Assembly (NCBI GenBank): GCA_033977485.1
Contig: CM066983.1
Coordinates: 113,560,605-113,624,604 of the forward strand
Reading direction: 5' to 3'
DNA length: 64,000 bases
DNA from: Hydrangea macrophylla
Lineage: Eukaryota > Streptophyta > Magnoliopsida > Cornales > Hydrangeaceae
In this document: in pieces, positions 55,001-64,000 of the stretch
Layout: the number at the start of each line of letters is the position of its first letter
How positions within the stretch are numbered: the stretch's first letter is position 1
The notes under the pieces: model-generated
Told to the model about the DNA's origin: nothing
The model's input: only the letters and a program-made list of their open reading frames with translations
The model's database searches: none
Made by a program: the position numbers and the translations under genes

Positions 55001-58000
55001 CTCCTCTCCAATTAGGGGCATTTTTTGTTTCCCCTGCTATGAAATCCCAATTCTCGAAGTATTGAGGGGCTCTATAATCATTCACTTGGATCTCATTTAT
55101 GTGGGTCTTTCATATGTAGGACCTACTTAAAAAGTGGTGGGTACCATAAGACATGGGAGGTTGGAATTGCGTGAGCATTGTGTGCACTCGAACTATCTCA
55201 ATGCCATAATATATTTCATGGTTTACCTCATTACCTGGTGGTAATCCTGGTTGGGGACAGACCCCACTGGACCATTATTATTTTGTGATTGGTCACTGTA
55301 TCAATGCCATGCCATGCCATGATCTCCTCAATGAAATTATCACGGTTACATGGTTGGTGGCTATAGTTGAAGATTCCCTAAGGTTCGACTCGCATCAGTG
55401 CTCCATTACACTTTGGTCCTTTCAGAGAAAAGGGATTCTTATAGTCAGGGGCGGAACCAGGAATTTGTCTTTGGGGGTGCCGAGTTACTATTTATGTTAT
55501 CTAACAATGACACCCGGGGTTCGGGGGAAGCGCTCCCGAGACGATTTTTTTGGTTCTATTTATACATGAGGATACTTTTTTTCCCCCTTATCAGTAAGAC
55601 TACAAATTTACTATGTAAGGTTATTTGTGTGGTTGGTGGGTTGAGTTTATCATAATGAGTGGTCTAATTGTATAGAGTAATGCTATTCTGCTCAAATCTT
55701 ATATCCCAAATGATTCTCAAACATATGTGGTTGAAGTTAAGAGCTGAAAGAAGGCAATAAATTGGTTTAAGGTGACTAAAGGAGTAGCATATTTTTTTGT
55801 TTAGGGGTGCCAGAAACAACAAAATATGAGGAGCAGCAGATATTTTTTGTTTGGGGGTGCCAACAGACAACAAATTATGAGGCATAACACATACATTTAT
55901 ATTAGTAAGACCAATTTACCACATGTGAGGGGTGCCATGGCAACCCCCACTATACACTCAGTTCCGCCCCTGCTTATAGTGCCTTCTTGAACACGTTGCA
56001 GGCACCACCGTGACCATCGCTCTTTATGTGAGTGCATGTGTCTTAGCACATACACGCCTAGGCTGGTCATGTGCACCAAACTAGTACTGTATATGGGAGT
56101 GCCCCCCGCTTCACACAGATCATGATCTTTCCACTTTGGTACTTACTTGATTAGCACATTCAGTGAATTCTCGCTTTATGCTATCCTTTATTTACGTGAT
56201 ACATCATCTCGATAATCATGTTTGTCGTAACGGGTATAACTGCTCCATAACAAACCTTAATTGTCCTCTCCCCCCGGTAGTAAACTATCTAGACTGGGTA
56301 AATGGATATTGAACATCACGTAAATAAGCTAAGAGGTCAATAAACATTGAATTTATGTGAAATGTTTGTAATGGAAAGAGGAGGCTGACTAGGTGCAACT
56401 TCTTGAGTGTGTAATCTTATGGTCGACATTTAATACTCATGTAAATTACATGAGCATTATCTTAAGGGTGGAAGTGGAAGAATTTCATTTTTGTGGATTT
56501 TTTTTTCGGCAGGAGTGGGGACTGAAAACGACAAATGGTACTCGATTTCTAAGTCAATGGCATGGTAAAAATAAAATTATGATATTAGTTCTAGTAATTA
56601 TCAAGAACATCTTCCTATTATCTGTATTTGATTGGCATAAGCCATTTGTTGCATGGGTTTACATGGACTGCTACGTAGGCTGTAGCCATGAAAGTGATGG
56701 CCAGAACCAGCCATGAAAGTGATGCACCCATTTTAACCTAAAGTCGCCTTCCGTATGAGGATATGAACATGCTAAGAAATTGCATAAAATATTTCTTTGT
56801 GGGTTAGCTACATTTATTTTGTGATGGAACGAAATTATTTAGCTGTTGTGACATTTTTTTAATTATATATACTCATATACAGATGGTATAGCAAGGTTAT
56901 CTTAACTCCTCATATATTTAACATTCACAGAGCGAAGACTCTGTTAAAATTCACGCTTGAATGCAAAGGTGGTCTTAAATATCTATATTACCATTGATGT
57001 GTTTGCAGCTGAATTCTTTCCTGATAGATCAGAAGTTCAATGTCTTCATCGATGGCAGAAGGTTCTTGACCCAGAACTTGTTAAAGGACCATGGAGTCAA
57101 GAGGTTGGAAAGCTATTCTAAAACCTCATTCACTGATATCTGTTCTTGTATAAAGTGTTCAAATGTTTTGTTTTTAGAAAAGCAATTGTGCTTGGAACAT
57201 ATAATCTTTTACTGCCGATTTTGTTGTACAGGAGGATGACAAAATCAATGAACTGGTATCAAAATATGGGCCCACGAAATGGTCTGTCATAGCCAAGTCT
57301 TTGACGGGCCGTATAGGGAAACAATGTCGTGAAAGGTAAGTTTGTATATATTTTCTCAAATTCTTGGTTTGTAAATGCCCAGTTTATATGTACATGAGTC
57401 TGGTTTACTACTATTGGTACGTCCTTAATTTCCATGGACTTCTTTCTAGTCAGAGAGTGATTGTGATTCATTTTTGTTGAAGTAATTATCTTCATCACTT
57501 TGTAACATTTTCTAGGAGAAATTTCTAGAATTACTCGTATAACAGGAATCTCCTATAACTTTGTATGCTGCATTATTTTCAAATGTTTTGTATTCTGTAG
57601 TTATTTGTTCTTATATATACTTCCATTACCAGTAACTTTGTACCTGAAAACGTCTCAGATATATCTACTACATAGAAAGGATTCTATGACTCCTATGGTT
57701 CTGTGCCAATTGCCAATTAATTTGGGCAATTTGGGTATTTCTCACTTTGTTTTGTCATTCTTAGTGATTTCCTTGATTTACAATTATTATTCTGCCCTTC
57801 TATGTATTCTAACTCATCATAAGGATATATTGATTTGTGTGAGGGTAATTCTGTCATTTTAGACAAATCATTACATTGATGTCAACTTTTGAAATTTTAA
57901 TTAATATAATATTGACGATTCAATCAACTTTGGCTTCAATATTTGAGGCCCAATCAACTTTTGTAATCATAATTACAATTGGCTTAAAAAAAAGTCAACA

Positions 58001-60974
58001 AAAGTGGCTACTTACATAATATTTACATATAGGTCAATTTTAAAGAAAATTTACAGAATGGTCATCTTTTGGCACAACCGTTTATCTTTTTTTCTTTCTT
58101 TCTTTCTTTTTTTTTTTAAATGGTTAATTTTATTACATACGCGTGCATACACGTGGTTATATGCTTATATTTTGCTCTTTTAGTTATAATTTGTATCATA
58201 ATAAATGGAGGTTTAATTCACAGGTAAGAGTTGACGGTAAAAATACAATAACCACAACAGCTAGAACTCAATAAAAGAGAAACACTTTACACTAATAATT
58301 ACAAAAAAGTTACGGACTACTTATTATTCCTATAAGGGATGTGGTGTTATTAGTCCCCTTAATAATGAAGGGTATAACTAATAGTCCACAATCTCGTGGA
58401 AAAGCTTACGCTTTTATGATAGCAAAAGTGCTTACGGTGACAAAAATGATTACATAAATATGTATTAAATTGTCAAATTATAATACTTCCACATATATTA
58501 CTAACTTTTCCTCAATTTACATAAAGTGCGCATATATCACAAATTTCATCCACATTTACCGATTGGCACGCGCAACGCGTGTGCTACGCCCCTATGTATA
58601 TATATATATATATATTTTTTCATCTCATTCTTACAGCATGTATTTTTTAAAAAAATTAACTTTGTCAAGAGTGGAAAAATCGTTTGATTAATATTTTGGA
58701 CTTATGAAAGTAATACTTTTAATGTTACTTTCACAAGTAATATCCATTTACGTATTATTGACTTAAGAACGTAATACTTTGAATATTTTTAGGTGGCACA
58801 ATCATCTGAATCCAGATATAAAAAAGGATGCTTGGACGTTGGAGGAAGAAATGGCCCTCATGAATGCTCATTGGGAATATGGAAACAAATGGGCTGAAAT
58901 TGCTAAGGTTCTGCCTGGAAGGTACTCACTCATTCATATAATATATCATTTACAGAGAAAATTAAGAGAACAAATTTGCTCACCCAAGCACCTCATTGAG
59001 TGAGCAAGTGGGACACACCACTTTCCACCATTAAAGGTGCTAATTTGGCAGATCATTATGAAATAGCTGTCACTGGGTTGTTTTTCTCTATCTCTACGGT
59101 AATCACATTAAAAAAGGGGGGGAAAAAAAAAGAAGGAAAAACATTATATCTACTTTCAGAAACATCTGATGGCCATGTTTTTTTTTTTTTTTTTAGGGGG
59201 TGGGGGGGGGGGGGGGGAGGAACTGTCTGAAGTGAATTTAAGTAGTAAACGAGATTTAAAGAAGTTTTAGGTACATTTCATCTTCTCAGACAGGAAACAA
59301 AAAACCACTTTCTCTCACATGCCAATGCATGTGGTTGACATTGCATGAGATTTTTGTTTAGATGCAAAGGCTTAAGATTCTTCTATATCTCATTGTTATG
59401 CTTCATGAAAACTAATCATACTATTGTATATTATTCCACCAATCTAACTAGTTTTAGCCATAATACTTGCTTTGGTGCTATTGTAGAAGTTTGCGCTGTA
59501 GGGAACACAGGTAAGTCAATCTAGACGTAATATGGAAACTCAATAATTTCATGTTGCTTTTTAATTGCATTACTGTAAAAGACCTCAAACCATCGTATTA
59601 GATACAGTCCTCACAATGAAAGTTATAGCATGAAAGACGTATTGGAGGATGCAAATATACTCTATTAAAGTGCTATTGACAACAATAACTAGCTTTATTT
59701 TGTAGCATATATAACTCTAGATTCCAAGGTTTTAGCTAGTCTTGAATGTTCCCTAATTGAATAATCCTCAACTATATCTAATGTAGGCACTTTAATTACT
59801 CTTGTTTCTTGTCTTGTAGTAAATATAAAGAAACTGTATGCGTTACCTCTCACTAATAACAAGGCTTTGGCTTGTTTTACGTATATGTAATACAGGTGCA
59901 GAATCACACTGAACTCATATGTGAAGTGTGTGTGTGTGTCGCTCGCATAACAATATGACCCAATTCTTGCTCATGAATGACTTCCATTTATGCAGGACCG
60001 ATAATGCAATTAAGAACCACTGGAACAGTTCCCTAAAGAAGAAGTTAGATTTCTACTTGGCTACTGGGAATCTTCCTCCTGCAAAAAATGGTCTCCAAAA
60101 TGGATCCAAAGACATAAATAGAACAAATTCAAATGGAAAATTGGTAGTTTGTTCAAACATAAGATCAGAGACAACTGCTCGAACCTCATCAGACACTGCA
60201 GACACATGTAAAATAGAGGATGACAAGGACCCATTGGACTCCTCGGGCACACTTCACGACATGGGTGCTTCATCATCACGTCTTCCCCTAAATGAATATC
60301 GTGCTAGTGAAGTTGTGAAGTCCAAGCCACAGTCGTCCAATACAGATAGCAGCCATGACAATAAAACTATGGTGCCAATGTTTGAGAGATATAGAAAAAA
60401 TGGTGACGTTCAGTTTGAAACTCCAACTTATGGTTCATTATGCTATGAGCCACCACAATTGGAAAGGTATATTCCATTACATACTGATTGTATGTATACA
60501 TCTTGCATGCAAGATGAGACTGACTGTAGTCCAATTCCATCACCTACAAGTATCTTCACCCCGCCTTGTGTGAAGAGTGCTGGTCTGTGTATACGAAGTC
60601 CTGAATCTATATTAAAAATAGCTGCCAAGAGCTTCACCAATACCCCTTCTATATTACGAAAGAGAAAGACATATGATAAAAAAGAAGAGACTAAGACCAC
60701 TTTCGAGGAGTCTGGGCTGTGTGATGGAAGTTTGTGTGGAAGTCATGCTTGTCTCGGTAATCACACCACCGGGTTATGCTATGGTGAGGCATTTAATGCA
60801 TCTCCACCATATCAGTTAAGACCCAAACGAACTTCTTTTTTTAAGTCGGTGGAAAAGCAACTCGAGTTCACATTTGACAAAGAGCATTTCGATAGTAATA
60901 GCAAATCTATAGATTCGGTTGTGATGGGTAACACTACTGCGACCGGCCGTGCGTCAAAGACAGCTGTGACCTAA
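52006..60974 (+). CDS. MYB3R: MYB3R transcription factor, R1R2R3 type (517 aa, seven coding exons)
   Basis: Nuclear DNA-binding regulator of G2/M genes through MSA elements. Coding exons are 52006-52142, 53320-53371, 53904-53961, 57009-57103, 57232-57335, 58793-58921 and 59996-60974; the 1554-nt frame is unbroken and all sites are GT-AG. R1 is about residues 57-106 (GGWTPQEDDTL, SWKKIAEFFPDRSE, QCLHRWQKVL). R2 is about 107-158 (VKGPWSQEEDDK, KWSVIAKSLTGR, QCRERWHNHL). R3 is about 159-208 ([33 protein letters not shown]). Each repeat has its three Trp. The tail is Ser-rich, with SLKKKLDFYLATGNLP after R3 and SVEKQLEFTFDKE near the end. The length fits the shorter MYB3R3/MYB3R5 group (repressor type in Arabidopsis) rather than the about 1000-aa activators. 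Introns carry a hAT-like element and other repeats. The start at 52006 is chosen because MAEVKMEELCLENKQ resembles relatives; 51561 is the alternative. Confidence 0.95.
53545..53825. mobile_element. Probable decayed inverted-repeat element in MYB3R intron 3
   Basis: The left part (TTGGGCCCATTTGAACTGGC) and right part (GAAGTGATTCCAAGCAGGGCC) look like diverged ends of the GGGCCTGTTTGG-type elements. The open frame across it is not conserved coding sequence. Confidence 0.35.
55446..55972. mobile_element. hAT-like non-autonomous element with perfect 8-bp duplication
   Basis: Ends CAGGGGCGGAACCAGGAATT and CACTCAGTTCCGCCCCTG are inverted repeats, flanked by CTTATAGT (55438-55445 and 55973-55980). 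No transposase. It lies in MYB3R intron 4. It is the inverse of the 63.1-kb copy; shared blocks include the GGTAAATTGGTTTTACTA/TAGTAAGACCAATTTACC region and GTTTGAGAATCATTTGGGA. Confidence 0.95.
56084..57000. other. MYB3R intron 4, remainder
   Basis: No further element recognised. A 16-base phrase AGCCATGAAAGTGATG is tandemly duplicated at about 56685-56722. Confidence 0.4.
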
Positions 60975-61093
60975 GGCGGAAACTGTAAGTGAAATCTTGA
61001 TTTTGTTGTGTATGGTACTATGGTCTTTCCTTAAACTACTTGGTGGCAGTAGGCTGAGTAGCTTGTTTTTTTTTTATATGTACATTCTTTTTA

Positions 61094-61274
61094 GGGTAAT
61101 GCTAGACGCACACCCAAATCTCACACATCCATCCACACCCTGACGTGGACCAATGGGGAGAGGAGAGAGACTGTGGGGTCCACACCACTTTACAATCTCT
61201 CTCCTCTTTTCATTGGTCCACGCCGGGGTGTGAATGGATGAGTGTGAGATTTGGGTGTGGGTCTAGTATTACCC
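61094..61274. mobile_element. Miniature foldback element, same family as 23375-23482
   Basis: GGGTAATGCTAGACGCACACCC pairs with GGGTGTGGGTCTAGTATTACCC and the arms continue pairing (CAAATCTCACACATCCATCC with GGATGAGTGTGAGATTTG; GTGGACCAATGGGGAG with TTTTCATTGGTCCACG). Flanks TTCTTTTTA and TTCTTTTAT suggest a 7-9 bp duplication. Lies just after the MYB3R stop, perhaps within the 3' UTR. Confidence 0.88.
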
Positions 61275-62377
61275 TTCTTTTATGTCACTTTTCTTTCCGT
61301 TCTTTATCAATTGCTCTGCAACTAATGTTGTACCGAAGAAATATTATCTATCTGGTTCAACCCCAGTTAGTAAGAAATCTTTGTGTAGTACAGCGAACCA
61401 TAGGACTAAGGATTCTCATAACAGTTGAGGTAATGTTATAGTTTCAGGGGATTTTTACGAGGACTCAAATATTTCAGGATGTATTAATATAGAGGACCTG
61501 TGAAGAAAGAATTCTGTCATACTTGTGGTTACTTAGTACCCTATTTTTCTCATTGTGGTAATAGGATGCTATCAGTTTGTCCACTGATATTGGCTGCTTA
61601 CTGCAATCGTTTCATGCATGTTTTGAAGTTCTTAGCATTGGTTATCAATCTTGTTTGTCCATTTTCATTTTGTAGTGCCCAATTAATAACGGCTGGTTAA
61701 AATCATCTAGCTTGAATTTTTTTTTTCTTTCTTTCTATTACAGCTAAACGGAAAAATACAGTTTTCACCTCATTTTCTTGGGTCCCTAGCGGCTCAGAAA
61801 AAATCTCTATTATTGTTGTAACTTTGCAGATATGCTATTGTTTTTTTTTCCATCAAGTAAGGGTATGAGAACATAAATATTTTCTTTCAATTGAATATTT
61901 GTCTTGGGTGTTGATCTAGGGATGAAGGCTTGAAGGTATTGGTATAGTCTTGAAATTGGCCAAGTTCTCTCAAAAAGTTGCTGCCAGTTTCTCAACACAC
62001 ACAACTCCCTGAAATGGCCAGTCGCGATGAATCAGGAAAATGCTCTAAATCTCTCATCTTCAATTCCATGAATTAACTGTTTTTGGGCGCATTTACGCAA
62101 CTTCTTGTCAGGTACATGCGGACTTTTCCTCTTCGTACCATCATGGGCAAAATGCCGCAGCAGTAGGTTCTTTCTCATCTGTGTATGTGGAGATTAAGAA
62201 ATAATTTTTTTTTATAATTATTATTATTATTTTTTTGGATAAATAAGAATAAGGAATGATGACTTCCGCTTTACTTGTGAAAGGTGAAAGGATATTTCAA
62301 ACTGCAGTGTATGTACAGAAACCTTGTTAAGGGTGGAGGAAATAAATTTTTTTTTTTTTTCACTGAAATTAATTATA
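61275..62377. other. Downstream of MYB3R; no gene seen
   Basis: Could hold MYB3R 3' UTR sequence. No consensus AATAAA is near the stop codon, and no coding region is supported. Confidence 0.4.
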
Positions 62378-62688
62378 GGGTAAATTACATTTTACACCCC
62401 TGTAGTTTGGATGTAAAGTCATTTTAGGCCCTATAATTTTAATTTTGTCAATTTGGTCCTTATAGTTTCAGTTTAGGTTCAATGTACTATTAGGAGCATA
62501 ATAGTAAATTTACTAAGAGAAATTACACTTTACAGACATATATAGAACCTAAAATTGTAAGGAAAATTGATGAATGGACTACATTGAACCTAAACTGAAA
62601 CTGTAAGAATTAAATTGACAAAATTGAAACAACAGGTACCAAAATGACATAACAGCCAAACTATAAGGGTACGGAATGTAATATACCC
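62378..62688. mobile_element. Mutator-like miniature element with perfect 9-bp duplication
   Basis: Begins GGGTAAATTACATTTTACACCCC and ends GGGTACGGAATGTAATATACCC. Inner arms pair (GTTTCAGTTTAGGTTCAATGTA with ACATTGAACCTAAACTGAAAC). TTAATTATA flanks both sides (62369-62377 and 62689-62697). Confidence 0.93.
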
Positions 62689-62855
62689 TTAATTATATTT
62701 CTTTTCCACTCCATCTTAATTTAAAAAGATGTGATTGTTTGGATTTTTAACTTTCTCACGGTTTTTCAAAGATTTAGTTCCTTTTTTAAGTTAAAATATT
62801 TACAGCTTTGCAAAAAGCAAAAAATGACTTAATTCAAAAAATAATTAATTTAAAA

Positions 62856-63035
62856 GAATAATGCTATGCTTTTCAAATTTTTATCCCAAAAGTGTGTTCC
62901 AAATTATGTGACAGTGGGGTCAGGTCTAATACAGTGGGATCAATTAAATTTTGATTGGAAGTTGTTTACCCGACTCATTGTCACATTATCTGGGAAGCAC
63001 ATTTGGGATAAAAATTTGGGAAACATAGCATTACT
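62856..63035. mobile_element. Miniature element, complete copy of the 12.9-kb family
   Basis: Begins GAATAATGCTATGCTTTTCAAATTTTTATCCC and ends GGGATAAAAATTTGGGAAACATAGCATTACTC. Flanks AATTTAAAA (62847-62855) and AATTTAAAT (63036-63044), eight of nine alike. Confidence 0.85.
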
Positions 63036-63079
63036 CAATTTAAATACTTAACCGGATGGATTCTAAAATGCGTCATGAG

Positions 63080-63593
63080 CAGGGGCGGAACTGAGTGTAT
63101 AGTGGAGAGGGTGTCATGGCACCCCTCACATGTGGTAAATTGGTTTTACTAATATACATGTATGTGTTCTATGCCTCATATTTTGTTGTCTGTTGGCACC
63201 CCGAAACAAAAAAAAATCTGCTGCTACTCCCAAACAAAAAAATATGCTACTCCCTTAGTCATCTTAAACCATTTTATTGCTTTCTTTCAACTCTTAACTT
63301 CAACCACATATGTTTGAGAATCATTTGGGATACAAGATTTGAGCAGAATAGCATTTCTCTATATAATTAGACCACTCATTATGATCAACTCAACCCATCA
63401 CACAAAATAACCTTACATAGTAAATTTGTAGTCTTACTGATAAGAAAGGAAAAAAAAAAAAAAGTATACTCATGTATAAATAGAACCAAAAATATCGTCT
63501 CGGGAGCGCTGCCCCCGAACCTTGTGCGTCATTGTTAGATAACATGCATAGTAACTCGACACCCTTAAAGATAAATTCCTAATTCCGCCCCTG
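63080..63593. mobile_element. hAT-like non-autonomous element, sister of 55446-55972 in opposite orientation
   Basis: CAGGGGCGGAACTGAGTGTATAG at the left and CTAATTCCGCCCCTG at the right, flanked by a perfect 8-bp duplication GTCATGAG (63072-63079 and 63594-63601). It has the subterminal CTCGGGAGCGCTGCCCCCGAACC motif at about 63498. Confidence 0.95.
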
Positions 63594-63766
63594 GTCATGA
63601 GATGGAGAAACATAGGAATTTTTAAAATTTTATATTTGTGGCTTCACTTGAATAGTGCTCTAAAATGCACGGTGATTTTACTACCAAGAGCCATTACAGC
63701 TTTCACTTTTTTTTTTTTTCTTTTTTGCTTCACTTGAATGAATGCAAGACACACACAGAAACACAC

Positions 63767-63957
63767 TCACTGTTTGAGCTCAAGCAATGGTTTCCTTAAC
63801 TGAGTTTTAGCTTTGAAGGTGAACAAAATCATGTTCTTCACTATTTTCTCCAATGTGAGTAAATATGTCCGAAGTAGGAGAAGATCTAACCAGTAGCTAG
63901 AATCACGTTGGAATACAGTTATTTCCCACCCGAAGGCCATGATTGGACTCCCAAATC
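63767..63957 (-). CDS. Possible last exon of an unrecognised gene
   Basis: On the minus strand, after a plausible acceptor (ACTCCACCAG) at about 63958, an open stretch reads FGSPIMAFGWEITVFQRD, SSYWLDLLLLRTYLLTLEK and onward to KPLLELKQ and a stop at 63767-63769. A Leu-rich segment (WLDLLLLRTYLLTL) could be amphipathic or membrane-associated. I do not recognise the family, and the rest of the gene would lie beyond the window. Confidence 0.3.
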
Positions 63958-64000
63958 TGGTGGAGTTTGCAAACAAACATTGTAATTGCAAACATTAAAA

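Noticed and set aside
1..64000. CRISPR array, bacterial operon or ribosomal RNA gene
   Set aside because: None seen; gene structure and repeats are those of a plant nuclear genome.

Overview
The window is nuclear DNA of a flowering plant, probably a woody eudicot. It is AT-rich, its genes are split by GT-AG introns, and it holds a class II (type 2) metallothionein, a plant kinesin-10, a three-repeat MYB (MYB3R) and a plant Tim9. Plant-specific repeats fill the rest: an Au-type SINE, Ty3/gypsy long terminal repeats (LTRs), an L1-like LINE, hAT-like and Mutator-like miniature elements. The species cannot be named from the sequence. Four complete protein genes can be assembled exon by exon with unbroken frames. 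About three quarters of the window is transposon-derived or featureless.

Layout: 0-13.8 kb is gene-poor. It holds a small LTR element of SMART type (738-1030), a 1-kb foldback element (1565-2585), two possible last exons of an unknown gene (4070-4404) and many miniature elements. MT2 is at 14070-14991 (+). The kinesin-10 gene runs 22984-16829 (-) in 14 exons, with an Au SINE and a 250-base pyrimidine tract in its largest intron. From 23.4 to 44.5 kb lies a transposon nest: foldbacks, a 2.8-kb LTR with internal tandem repeats, then a complete, young Ty3/gypsy element (28815-37800) with 2.1-kb LTRs, a single gag-pol frame and a perfect 5-bp target duplication, itself inserted in the terminal repeat of a small element. 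Next is an L1-type LINE (38192-44074) with a 5' inversion typical of twin priming. It sits inside a small inverted-repeat element and was later hit by a solo LTR and a miniature element, both with perfect target duplications.

Tim9 (44678-47747, +) starts only about 150 bases after the nest, behind a compact promoter with a site II element and a telo-box. MYB3R (52006-60974, +) has seven coding exons and a CT-rich 5' leader exon; a full match to the MSA cell-cycle element lies about 0.4 kb before the leader exon donor. One hAT-like element lies in MYB3R intron 4 and a sister copy, in opposite orientation, lies downstream of the gene. The last 250 bases may hold the final exon of another minus-strand gene.

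The most interesting pattern is not a gene. Several unrelated transposons here each carry clusters of one short, element-specific palindrome (CAGTCGACTG, TTCGACCGGTCGAA, ATCGATTGA-type, AACAGATAATATTATCTGTT, and a 40-bp perfect palindrome at 49.7 kb). A second theme is the abundance of foldback elements with G3-rich ends and 9-bp target duplications, which points to one Mutator-like activity.
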